A stretch of DNA of 64,000 nt, from NCBI GenBank assembly GCA_037039685.1, contig JAWNGF010000005.1, forward strand, positions 2,976,001-3,040,000, given 5' to 3'. Below the pieces are notes generated by a model. It made no database searches, had not been told where the DNA came from, and was given only the letters and a program-made list of their open reading frames with translations. The position numbers and the translations under genes are program-made. The number at the start of each line of letters is the position of its first letter. Position 1 is the stretch's first letter. The stretch is from Ceratobasidium sp. AG-K. Its lineage: Eukaryota; Basidiomycota; Agaricomycetes; Cantharellales; Ceratobasidiaceae. Shown here piece after piece: positions 1-8,998 of this stretch.

Positions 1-2
1 AA

Positions 3-1598
3 GACATAGCGTTCGACTTCGTGGTGAAGTTACCAAAGTCCAGAGGATCAGACAGCATCCTAGTAGTGGTGGACCGATTCTCAAGAATGGCGCATTTCAT
101 ACCCTGCAAAGAATCTCACACGGCAAGCGAGTTGGCAAATCTTTTCGTCACAAATGTTTGGAAACTGCACGGTTTTCCAAAGAGCACAATCTCAGACCAA
201 GGGACTACGTTCAATTCCAAACTTATGAAGGCCGTTTATGAGAAAATTGGAACTAGCCCAGGTTTCAGTACTGCCTAGCACCCCCAAACAGATGGAATAA
301 CGGAGAGGATCAATCAATGGATGGAAGGCTGGCTACGATCGTTTGTCAACTACCGACAGGATGATTGGGCGGACCTATTACCAATTGCGGAATTCAGCTA
401 TAATTTACAGAAGCACCGCGTAACAGGTAGTTCCCCTTTCAAAATTGTCTACGGGAGGGAACCACTGTGGAACATCTCAGCGGAAGAATCAGCGGTCCCA
501 GAAGCAAACAACATCACAGAAAAATGGCGTAAAATCCATGACGAAGCAATTGCATCTATGGAAACCCAAAGGCTCCCAGAAGAAGAATCAAGAAACGAGT
601 ACCAAGAAGGAGATCTAGTATGGCTACTGGGGAAGAACATTCAAACAAGAAGACCTTCAAAAAAACTGGATAACAAAAAGCACGGGCCATTTGTTGTGAA
701 GCGAAAGATAGGGTCACACGCTTATGAGCTCGATTTGCCGGCAACAATGAGGGTGCACCCTGTTTTTCACATCGATTTGCTCAGCCCTTACAAAGAAGAC
801 ACTGAATTCAACCGTAACCAACCCCGGCCACCGCCGATCATAACGGAAAAGGGGGAAGAGGAATACGAAGTTGAAAAAATCATGGATTGGAAGGAAACAA
901 AGGACGGGCTTTTCTACAGGGTCAGATGGAAGGGTTATGGGGACGAAGAAGACACAGAACAAAGGGCGGAAGATTTTGGCCACCTGTCCAAAATCATCAA
1001 GGACTTGCTACGCCAACACCCTGAGGCTCCAACACCGTCTAACTATGTCCCAGGAAAGATAAAAGGGAGAGAGGGAACAACCAGTAGTGACATCTGCAAA
1101 ACTTGCAACTACTCAAATCTTCGCTCATCGCTTTACTCGCTAAATCTTATCTGTTGCCGACAATGCCTGCCGTCACCCGCTCCACCATCGCCAGCAACCT
1201 TACCCGCGTCCTTGATGGACCAGCATTCGCTACAGCAAGAATCCTCGATGCGGGGGCCGCCCTCTACGTCTTCAAAAGGTCCCAACAAAGCTCTGGGAGA
1301 ATGCACTTTAGGGCGTCGGATGACATCTTGCACTCGGACCTGGGAGAATTCCAGTGGGTCGGAAAGAAATGGCCGACGCACATGCAACTCCTACGAAAGG
1401 ACATCTTCGTTTGCCGAGGGTGCGCAGCGTTCCAGGTTTCAGAGGTCGTCCTCCTTTCCACCCATATGCTCGGAGTCGTGGAATGGGGACAAGAGGGGGC
1501 ATACTCAAGCGAATGGGTGCCAGGATATGAAGGTAGACCACCAACACTCCGCCCCAGGTGGAACGACGCCTGGGATGCCAACTACGAGAAGGACCTGA
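3..1598 (+). pseudogene. Element A pol: integrase core and chromodomain, in-frame stop
   Basis: This is the C-terminal part of a gypsy/chromovirus polyprotein, open at the window edge. The DDE integrase core is recognisable. The first Asp is at about 15-17, the second lies in ISDQGTTF, and the Glu is in TDGITERIN. The usual Tyr of the YHPQTDG block is a TAG stop (276-278), and the same frame then resumes and stays open to 1598. After the integrase come a GPF-type SH3-like region and a chromodomain (about 865-1020) with the YEVEKI and VRWKGYG segments. The normal TWEP motif has been changed to TEQR. The frame overlaps the separate downstream ORF by more than 400 nt. One copy with one stop could still be expressed by readthrough, but inactivation is simpler. 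Confidence 0.85.
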
Positions 1599-1927
1599 GC
1601 GACTGGAGGATGGAGAGGGGCAGATACCAGAAGGAGAAAATCGAGTGGGAACCTTACTGGTGGAGGAAGGAGGAGACTGACGTGTCAGCATGGAAGGAGG
1701 CAGAGCCCGACGTGCGACAGTGGGATGAGGAGTTTGTGGAGACCCGGAAGAGGGTTTTGGACTGGGCCAAGGCGGACTGGACGAAGGAGGAAACCTGGGA
1801 AGAATGGGAGAGATTCTCGGACAAACCAGGAAATACCACCTTCAATCCCATCGACCTGACCTTGGAGGACGAGGAGGGGTTGGAAGAACATATGCTAAAG
1901 AAGGAAAGGGACTGCGCAGTGCAGTAG
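1163..1927 (+). CDS. Element A ORF3, acidic Trp-rich protein
   Basis: This 254-residue ORF lies after pol and before the polypurine tract, in a different frame from pol and overlapping its end. The start is the ATG at 1163 (MPAVTRST). I recognise no enzyme family. The central part holds a VCRGC segment and hydrophobic stretches. The second half is unusually rich in Trp, Glu, Asp, Arg and Lys (residues about 120-225). Near the C terminus, NPIDLTLEDEEG (codons at 1844-1879) has the hydrophobic-Asp-Leu-Thr-plus-acidic pattern of a SUMO-interacting motif. Element B carries a positional counterpart with a similar tail, which suggests a shared element-encoded accessory gene. Function is unknown. 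Confidence 0.6.
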   Translation: MPAVTRSTIASNLTRVLDGPAFATARILDAGAALYVFKRSQQSSGRMHFRASDDILHSDLGEFQWVGKKWPTHMQLLRKDIFVCRGCAAFQVSEVVLLSTHMLGVVEWGQEGAYSSEWVPGYEGRPPTLRPRWNDAWDANYEKDLSDWRMERGRYQKEKIEWEPYWWRKEETDVSAWKEAEPDVRQWDEEFVETRKRVLDWAKADWTKEETWEEWERFSDKPGNTTFNPIDLTLEDEEGLEEHMLKKERDCAVQ

Positions 1928-1968
1928 GTCCGTTCAGGTCCCCCAAACGGACTCTTAGGGGGGAGTAA

Positions 1969-2425
1969 TGTCGTGAGCTAGCTCACTCCATCGGACTCGC
2001 CCGTTGTCTCGCCCGCCTGTTCCCCTCTTTGTTTGTTGTTTCCCGTTTCCGTTTGCCACGTTGCCACCTTCTTGTGGTTATTCTGTTACTTTGTGTAACG
2101 CGGCTGTGCTTTGTACGAGTCATGTCTGTTCATACAGCATGACTCACTTGGACACTCCTGACTGGCTGTTCTTTGTGACTCATGTGGCTACGCCTTGTAT
2201 GACTCGGCCACTTCTTATATATATATAGAGGACCAACAAGCCTGGTAACCCCAGCTTGTTTTGTCTCGTCAAAACATCCCCTCTGAGTGACACTTAGAAC
2301 CACCCCTACCCTCAAGAGCCTACAGACGCTTAAGTGTGTTGCGGTTCAAGAGGTCACTTAGGTCTTAGTGCCGTCCACTCTCCATCGTGGCTTGTCTCAT
2401 AGCGAGCAAGAAGAAGCTTGCGACA
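1969..2425 (+). repeat. 3' LTR of element A
   Basis: The LTR begins TGTCGTGAGC and ends GCTTGCGACA, an imperfect terminal inverted repeat of the TG...CA type, about 457 bp long. It follows a purine-rich tract (CTTAGGGGGGAG). A TATA-like run (TTATATATATATAG, about 2215-2228) lies in the middle, as expected for an LTR promoter. The right boundary is supported by the abrupt return to RNase H coding sequence of element B at 2426. Confidence 0.8.
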
Positions 2426-4253
2426 CCTGGAGTATTTCATGACCTCCAAAGTGTTGACAAAAAGACAGAACAGATGGGCTGTCTTCCTCTCTGAGTTTAA
2501 CTTCCAGATCAAGTACAGAGCTGGCGGACTTAACAGCAAAGCAGATGCACTCAGTCAACAAAGTGACCACAACCTAGAAGGGGGAGTGGTCCCTCAAAAA
2601 CCCCTACTTTTGCTGCACCTCTTCATCAATTTGGCAGAAGAGGAACCTCAGGGTATGGCATCAACTATGGATATTTGGCAAGCAGTCAAGGATCAGACAC
2701 AAAGAGATGACTACGTTACATCAATCTGGGCCTTCCTTAGCAACCACCTAGAAAAGGCACCTGCTTCTGTACAAAAGGAATTCAAAGACTGGAAGATCAG
2801 GCACAACATGTTGTACTGCAAAGGAAAGATCTACATCCCAAACAACAATGAGATCAAGCGCCAGATCCTAGAACTCCACCATGACAACAAAGCAGTCGGA
2901 CACGTGGGCCAAGCAAAAACACTGGAAATGGTCAAATGGCAGTATTGGTGGCCATCCATGAAGGCCTACATCAACAAATACATGTCATCATGTGATTTAT
3001 GCCAGCAGTCAAAACCCATCAATCAATGACCTCTTGGGGAATTACAACCACTGGAACTCCCTTCCAAACCCTGGCAACATATTTCAGTTGATATGATCAT
3101 CAAACTTCCTCTGTCCAAGGGTCTAGACTCAATATTGGTCATTGTTGACACCTTGACTAAGATGGCACACTTCATCCCATGTACCAAAAAAACCACGTCA
3201 CCCAAGCTTGCAGAACTCTTCATGGAACACTGCTGGAAACTATATGGAACCCCAGAAACAGTTGTATCAGATTGTGGACCAACCTTTGCATCCAAACTCA
3301 TGAAGGAGCTCTATCAGGCCCTGAACATCCAGCCTAGGCTCTCTACAGCATATCACCCTGAAACTGATGGGCAAACAGAGTGCATCAATCAAATGGTCAA
3401 AGCCTTCATTTGGACATACTGTGCCTTCAAGCAACACAACTGGGCCTCACTTTTACCCTTTGCCAAATTTGCATATAACAACTTGTTCCACTCTAGCATT
3501 GGTATGACACCTTTCTTTGCCAACACAGCTTGCCACCCATCAATTGATGGTACACCAGTGGAAGATGGTTCCGTCCCAGAAGCTAAGACTAGCTTGACCC
3601 TGAGCAAAGAACTAGACAAGGAATATGCGGACAAGCAACGGCAGGAAGATCCCTTTATCTTGGGCAATAAGGTTTGGCTAAGCCATCAGCACATCACGAC
3701 CAATCAACCATCTTTGAAATTATTGCATAAACAACTCGGACCCTTCACTATCCTGGAAGCAGTAGGGAGAAACACATACAGACTGCAACTCCTGCCTTCA
3801 ATGACCATGCATCCAGTAGTCAATGCATCACACCTAGCCAAGTATGAGGAAGATGAAATTGAGGGCCGCTGGGTTGATCCACCCCCACCAATCAAGACAC
3901 CAGAAGGCAAAGAAGAATATGAGGTGGAACACATCCAAAGTTCCAAGGTGGAAAAAGGAATCCTGAAGTATTTTGTCAAATGGAAGGGCTACACTGTGGA
4001 ACATGACTCTTGGGAACCCTTGGAGAACCTTGGCAACGCATCAGAACTCATTAATGAGTTCCACAAGGAACATCCAGATGCCATCAAGGAAGTCCCCAAG
4101 GTGACCAGGAAGTGTTGCCATGAGGAAACAAGGGATGACTCAGCAGCTGACAGCAAGGAAGAACGGCCCATTAGGTGTTCTAAGCGCATAAAAGAGGCTG
4201 CTGGGATCCAAGTCCCTCATCAAAAATTTTTACCTTCTCCACTCTTGTGCTAA
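2426..4253 (+). pseudogene. Element B pol: RNase H end, integrase, chromodomain
   Basis: The frame starts inside the RNase H signature (LEYFMTSKVLTKRQNRW) and continues through KYRAGGLNSKADALS. A His2Cys2 integrase zinc-binding segment follows (about 2875-3005: LHHDNKAVGH then CDLC). A TGA at 3027-3029 interrupts it at a site where related elements usually have Arg. A CGA to TGA change would explain this. The same frame then gives the integrase core (VDTLTKMAHF, SDCGPTFASK, YHPETDGQTE) and an intact chromodomain (about 3910-4080, with VKWKGYTVEHDSWEP). With element A inserted upstream and the internal stop, this copy cannot make a complete Pol. Confidence 0.88.
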
Positions 4254-4287
4254 AACCACGTCCTACCCCTTCTTCACTCACTGTGCC

Positions 4288-4724
4288 ATGTCCTCCCAAC
4301 ACCAATCCACCAATTTGGTCATGGTCCAGGTCTACCATGACCTGTACACCTGCTCAGCAGCCTTCAAACAGTCCCTCAAAGTTGTGCCCCCCCAGGAACA
4401 AGGCATGTACTGGCATCCTGCATGCGCCAACGCTTTTCTTTCATTGTATCCGCTTGCTATTGGTCTGGAGAGGCCCCCCAGTTGTTTGTCGGCCGCCCCC
4501 TTGTCTGCTGGTGCAACTGGATTGCCTATGCAGCCCACAACATCCACAATGCCCTCGAGATTATGGACAGGTCTTGCAAGGTCCGGCTTGGAGGCAACCC
4601 ATTTGAGATAGTCGACCTCACTGTTGACCTGGAGATTAGGGAGGAGGCAGTAATTGATTTGATGGATGAGGAAGAGGATTATGGGGTGTGGAAGGGGATG
4701 GGTCAGCTGAGGATCCCTTTGTAA
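4288..4724 (+). pseudogene. Element B ORF3, frameshifted
   Basis: This is the positional equivalent of element A's ORF3. The frame opened by the ATG at 4288 (MSSQHQSTNL) carries on to about 4440-4480. The conserved-looking continuation then lies in the other frame up to 4724 (for example LVCWCNWIAYAAHNIHN). This implies a single-base indel, perhaps at the C-run around 4473-4478. The tail contains two SUMO-interacting-motif-like segments, EIVDLTVDLE (about 4605-4634) and AVIDLMDEEE (about 4647-4676). Family unknown. Homology with element A ORF3 is inferred from position and tail pattern, not from overall identity. Confidence 0.5.
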
Positions 4725-4783
4725 TTGATGACACCAAGGAGTTTGTGCTGGTGGAGTAAGCCCTGGCCTAGAAGGGGGGGTAG

Positions 4784-5227
4784 TGTCACAACCTTTTCTT
4801 GCTTCTCTTTTTGTTGTTCTGTTTGTCTTGTGTTTGGTCTTGTTCTTCTCGCCTTGGCGCATATAGTCGCCTTTATGTAAGCCATGATTGCGGGACATGC
4901 CTGCCTGGCCCATCTTCTCTTTGCCTTGTTCTCCATGGACTTATCTTGTCTCCTTTGTCTCGCCTGCACTTCTTGTTGACTCTTGCTTTTTCCTTGTTCT
5001 CTCCCTTGTCGCCTTCTATCTATTGTTCATAGCCACACTAGATAGTATATATACCAGCGACACAAGTCTTGCTCCCACAAGACTTGTTCTCTTGTCTTTT
5101 TCCCCATCACTCATTGCGTGACTCACTTAGGCCTTAGCGCCGTACATTTGACCTTTGTTGTTGTCCCAACCCCCATCCTCACTGCCTGTGGTGTCTTGGC
5201 CTCCAAGGTTTGGCTAGGGTTGTGACA
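4784..5227 (+). repeat. 3' LTR of element B
   Basis: The LTR is 444 bp with a perfect 10-bp terminal inverted repeat, TGTCACAACC at 4784 and GGTTGTGACA ending at 5227. It is preceded by the G-run AGAAGGGGGGG (about 4770-4780), the polypurine tract. A TATA-like stretch (AGTATATATACC) lies near 5041-5052. The first ~180 bp match the LTR of element C in inverted orientation at 8313-8491. Confidence 0.9.
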
Positions 5228-6580
5228 TTAATAAGCCTCAGTGATGTCTTTTCCCAACTCAATGTCTGAAGAGATTTCTTCAATCTGAGCTTCAAAACCT
5301 GAGGCTGTGTTCTTGGAAGGACAGACCCTTGCTGAGTGTCCCTTGCTGCTGCAGGTGAAGCAAATCATTGGTCCCTTTCCCTTGCCATCAAGATCCATTG
5401 CATTGGGGTCTTTAGCAGGAGTGGATGATTTAGGCGTTTGGAGTGTAGGGGCGTTGAAGGTGGTGGTCCTGGTGTCCTTTTGAATTGCTCCAAATGGGAC
5501 ATTGCCTTTAGTTCCATTGTCCCAGGAAATCTGTGGAACTGGGCAGCCCTTGGCGTTTCTGGTGATGCTTGAGATTTTGCCAAATTGCACCCCCCCTGTG
5601 GGTTTTGACATAAAGATGCAGTGATTTATATTGAACCTTTGTCCAAGTACAGTGTTTGGGGTGCTTGTAGCTGCCTTAGATGTAACTTGTTTTGAAGTGC
5701 TAGTTTGCAGGCTTTGGGTTTTCTTGGGTGCATTGATGGCGTTCATTGTGGAATCAATCTCCAAGGCCCTTTTGCAAACTTGGTTGAAGGTCCTTGTTGC
5801 TTCATGGGGTTTAAAGTTTTGTGATACCATGGCCAGCTTGATTTTGTCTTTGAGACTGTTGTAGAAATCATCACAGAGTACTTGGTCAGTGTAGCCAAGT
5901 ACCAATGAATAAGTAAGGAAGTCTCGTAGATAGTCTTGGACCAAATTCTTCTGGATCAGCTTCTTGTATAGTTGCCTGAAGCAGTCAATCTTGTGAACGT
6001 CACCAAACCTAGCTTGCATTTCATTCCAGAATTTGGCCATGTCATGTAGCCAATTAGTTGCTCCCCTTTGTGCTGTGTCCGCATCAATTCCTGGTTGCAT
6101 CCATACATAGGCAGGTCCTTTGCAATAACCCATGATGTAAGTAATTTTCTGTTCTGTGGTTGCTTGTGGGGATGTGTGGTTTATGTACCAGGTGCATTGC
6201 AATTTAAACTCATCAAATTTGTCCATATCTACAGAGAATTCTTCTGGGGGGTGCATTTTGAGTTTGTATCCCGGAGTAGTTGTTGACACAGTGGTGGAGG
6301 GTGTTGCTCCTAGGTTTGCAAGTGACTGAGACACCGCATTCATTAATTGGTGAAGGGGTGTGATTTGTGCAGTTTGGTTCTGAATTGCAATGATGTCTGC
6401 AACATTATTGTCAATTCCCTGTCCTAGGGTAGAGGTGATGCCATTTAAGGCACTGATGTGACTGTTAATTTTTTGCACCTCATCTATTAAAGCATTGATT
6501 GCATGTGCAACTACATCAGGTGGAGATGTTGCAGTTATTTGGGTAAACCCTCCTTGACTTTGTGATGGGGCTCTCAACAT
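5228..6580 (-). CDS. Element C Gag with CCHC zinc knuckle
   Basis: This is a 450-residue capsid/nucleocapsid protein of a Ty3/gypsy element. The N-terminal ~90 residues are helical and Asn/Gln-rich. Residues about 110-290 fit the retrotransposon Gag capsid family, with KMHPPEEFSVDMDKFDEFKL, a WLHDMAKFWNEMQARFG segment and VQDYLRDFLTYSLVLGYTD. A Ser/Thr/Pro-rich linker leads to one zinc knuckle, CFTCSSKGHSARVC (CX2CX4HX4C). The stop codon falls in the first bases next to element B's LTR, so the natural C terminus, or a continuation into pol, may have been replaced by the insertion junction. The frame is otherwise intact. Confidence 0.85.
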   Translation of the reverse strand: MLRAPSQSQGGFTQITATSPPDVVAHAINALIDEVQKINSHISALNGITSTLGQGIDNNVADIIAIQNQTAQITPLHQLMNAVSQSLANLGATPSTTVSTTTPGYKLKMHPPEEFSVDMDKFDEFKLQCTWYINHTSPQATTEQKITYIMGYCKGPAYVWMQPGIDADTAQRGATNWLHDMAKFWNEMQARFGDVHKIDCFRQLYKKLIQKNLVQDYLRDFLTYSLVLGYTDQVLCDDFYNSLKDKIKLAMVSQNFKPHEATRTFNQVCKRALEIDSTMNAINAPKKTQSLQTSTSKQVTSKAATSTPNTVLGQRFNINHCIFMSKPTGGVQFGKISSITRNAKGCPVPQISWDNGTKGNVPFGAIQKDTRTTTFNAPTLQTPKSSTPAKDPNAMDLDGKGKGPMICFTCSSKGHSARVCPSKNTASGFEAQIEEISSDIELGKDITEAY

Positions 6581-6604
6581 GTTGGAGTGGGGAAAAGTGT
6601 AGAT

Positions 6605-7390
6605 TTATTGAGATCCCAGACTGTACAAAATATTGCAAATCCTTCTGCAAACTCTTCTATCTTTAATGGAGTGCAGACTTCTCAAAAATACCAATTCAAG
6701 ATTTTTGTCTTCCAAAAACAACACGTTGATTACTCCTAGTTTGTTGTACTGTTTGTATATGTAGTTACAATGAATGTTTTTAATAAAGAGTGATAGGGAT
6801 TCTAGTCTAAGCTGGTCCCTGCATTGTTCCTGTGTAAGTTGATGGCTTGATCCCACTGAAAAGGGTTGGGTGCAATGGTATTAAGATGATTTAGAAGGCA
6901 GTAATCCTGGATAATAGGAATATGCACTTCTGTTGCAAGATGACAATATTTGCCTTTGATTTTGTCTTTGAGGGTTTCAATGGTGCGCCACTGCTGTTTG
7001 TTGTTGTTGATGAGATTTTTGACCTTTTGAGTATGTTTTTCTTGGATTTTGATAAGTTGGTCGCAATTTTTGATCAGGACGCAGGTTTGTTCTTGCAGGT
7101 GCTCAACTTCAATGTTGGTGTCAGCTAGATTTATGCTTTGGACGTAATCTTGATCAGCTTGTTGCTTGCACATGTTGTCTATGCTTAATTCAATGAACTC
7201 AAGCCTTGAATGGAGTGTTTGATAATTGGCTTTGAGTTGGTTGTGGTTTTTGTTGTTTCTGGTATGTTCAACCCTTAGTTCCTCTGCTTACTTGACTTGA
7301 TCTTCTTCTAGTACTTCAATTCAACTGTTTAATTTGTTGATTTTAGTGTCTAGATTAAGCACAAAGTCTTTTAGGTTAAACACTGCTTTG
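6605..7390 (-). pseudogene. Decayed coiled-coil ORF upstream of gag
   Basis: Upstream of gag on the same strand is a Lys/Glu/Gln/Asn-rich, heptad-like reading frame. It includes IEVEHLQEQTCVLIKNCDQL and a QEKHTQKVKNLINNNKQQ segment. It is broken. Two in-frame stops occur near 7287-7330, and near 6830 the sensible frame shifts before continuing as RLESLSLFIKNIHC up to a stop at 6605. It may be a former N-terminal gag or accessory ORF of element C. No family recognised. Confidence 0.45.
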
Positions 7391-8312
7391 CAGAGGCTAA
7401 AAAATGCAGGGAACACTTAAAGGTTAATTAGTCAGTTACTAATCAATCCCTTTTTTAGTGCGTACTGATGGAAACAATCAGTTGATGTGGTTCTTGATGG
7501 ATGAGAGTGTTAACTTGGGTGGTGCTCCGACCACTATCCAGGTTGGCTTGAGAGGATCTGGCTTCCTTGAGATGTTGATTCGGATATAAAGGGTGCTAGG
7601 TGCTAAGCTTTTGCTTTATATACTCCTTATCTGATCTTATCAGTTATCAACAGCCTTGGGCGGGCGTGATAAGGACAGTGTATGACAGAGTAAGGGTGTA
7701 TTTAGCTGACTAAAGCTGCTATGACTTGAAAGAGGATAACAATTGGGTTCACTGACAGTGTATAGCAATGTGGAACTACCAGTCTATATCAAGTATAGCT
7801 TGTTGTTTGTTGTACTATGCCCATTTTCCCATGTACGTTCTATCTACTTGGTGGAAGAGCAGGGGCTTATGGCCAATGCTTTAAGAGGCTTGACCTAATG
7901 TCCCAACTTGAGTCAATTAGGTGTTTAAAAGGTTAAGGGGTTCAACTTGGAGAAGTCTTAGAACCCAAGGAATAGAGATAGTAAAGAGGAGTTGATTGAG
8001 CAAGTCCTAGTGGAGAGGAGGTCAAGCCTTGTCGTTAACTGGCTTGACCTCTGGGTTTATATACATGAGGGAACAGTGCCATGTCATCATCTATCAGTGT
8101 GGGAAAGCCAAGTACAACCAATGATAAGCAAGATAAGAGGTATGACTTGACATTCTGGAAGTTTGGGAAGCAACACCAATATCGAATGAAAAGACAAATA
8201 CATCACATGATACAAGTTTAAGTGCCAAAGGACATTTGTACCAAAAAAGGAAAGTGTTCGGAAAAAAGGATATAAAATCAGAATAAAATGTCTGAGCTTA
8301 GTCAGCTCATGA
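7391..8312. other. Non-coding leader/LTR remainder of element C
   Basis: No open frame of note. The stretch holds AT-rich sequence between the decayed ORF and the recognisable LTR start. It includes a TATA-like run on the minus strand (plus TTTATATACAT, about 8057-8067). I could not find the inner end of this LTR, so the border between LTR and leader is unresolved. Confidence 0.4.
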
Positions 8313-8491
8313 CAGAGACAAAGGAAACATGATAGGTCCATGGACACCAAGGAGAGGAGGGAACAGGCCAGGCAGGCATGTCCTGCAATCATGGCTTACA
8401 GAAAGGCAACTAAATGCACTGAGGTGAGCAGAACAAGACCAAACACAAGGCAAACAGACAAAGAAGAGAAGAGGAAGAAAAGGTTGTGACA
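8313..8491 (-). repeat. LTR start of element C (matches element B LTR)
   Basis: Read on the minus strand, this begins TGTCACAACCTTTTCTT and follows the element B LTR closely for about 180 bp. Both contain the CTTGTGTTTGGTCTTGTTCT and GCCATGATTGC.GGACATGCC blocks. Similarity fades below 8313. It marks the outer boundary of element C at 8491. Confidence 0.8.
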
Positions 8492-8998
8492 ATATTGTAA
8501 ACGCTAGGTGTGGCCTGATCTCCTACAATAATTTGAACCTGTGCCACCAAAGGTGCACAGGCACCTAGTCACCAGGAGCTAAGAAATGAAGGTCAGATTC
8601 CCACCATGAGTTTGGCAGATGGTTCCATTGGTGGCATCCATACATACAGGAAAAAATTGGGGTATATCTCATAGCAAGGAAGTGTTATATATCTGTTAGG
8701 GAGAGAAGCTCTCACTCTTGGGCCACCTGCCAGACTGGAGGCCAATACATGGGACTCAAAAATCACGAAGGCAAGGTGCAAAGATTGGAGCAATGGTTGG
8801 TAATGATGACGTGGTCACGAGTATGGAACCACGAATCCATATCTTAAGCAGACGCACTCCATCACGGTCCAACAAGTTTCAGAGATTTTGTATGGATAAA
8901 TCGAGTGGTATTAATGGGAAGAAAAATTAGTTATAAAGTCTGCCTGCGTCTACGATGATATTTGGCTGTGAGGGGCAAAGCTAGTTCAGTCCTTGAGC
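8492..8998. other. Spacer between element C and membrane-protein gene
   Basis: About 500 bp with no supportable gene. It includes the 3' flank of the minus-strand gene that ends at 8999. Confidence 0.5.

Larger units (their letters stand above)
1..2425 (+). mobile_element. Ty3/gypsy element A (3' portion, inserted in element B)
   Basis: This is the right-hand part of an LTR retrotransposon whose left part lies outside the window. In order it has the integrase core, a chromodomain, an extra ORF, a G-rich polypurine stretch at about 1955-1967 and a 3' LTR. Directly after the LTR end (2425) the sequence resumes in the middle of a second element's RNase H. Element A is therefore a younger insertion into element B. 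It is clearly richer in CG dinucleotides than B. The target-site duplication cannot be tested because the 5' LTR is not in view. Confidence 0.85.
2426..5227 (+). mobile_element. Ty3/gypsy element B (interrupted 3' portion)
   Basis: This is the 3' half of a second chromovirus: RNase H tail, zinc-binding domain, integrase, chromodomain, a frameshifted ORF3 and a 3' LTR. Its left part is cut off by element A. The right LTR end is flush against the minus-strand gag of element C at 5228, so B appears inserted in C. CG dinucleotides are scarce and the pol frame contains a TGA, both consistent with long exposure to CpG methylation. This age order is inference. Confidence 0.85.
5228..8491 (-). mobile_element. 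Ty3/gypsy element C (5' portion, minus strand)
   Basis: Read on the minus strand this contains an LTR start at 8491, a long non-coding leader, a decayed coiled-coil ORF and a gag gene that runs up to the border of element B. No pol follows gag, because element B begins there. B and C share LTR-start sequence, so they belong to related families. I infer that B inserted into C after its gag gene in opposite orientation. Like B, the region is CpG-poor. Confidence 0.75.
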
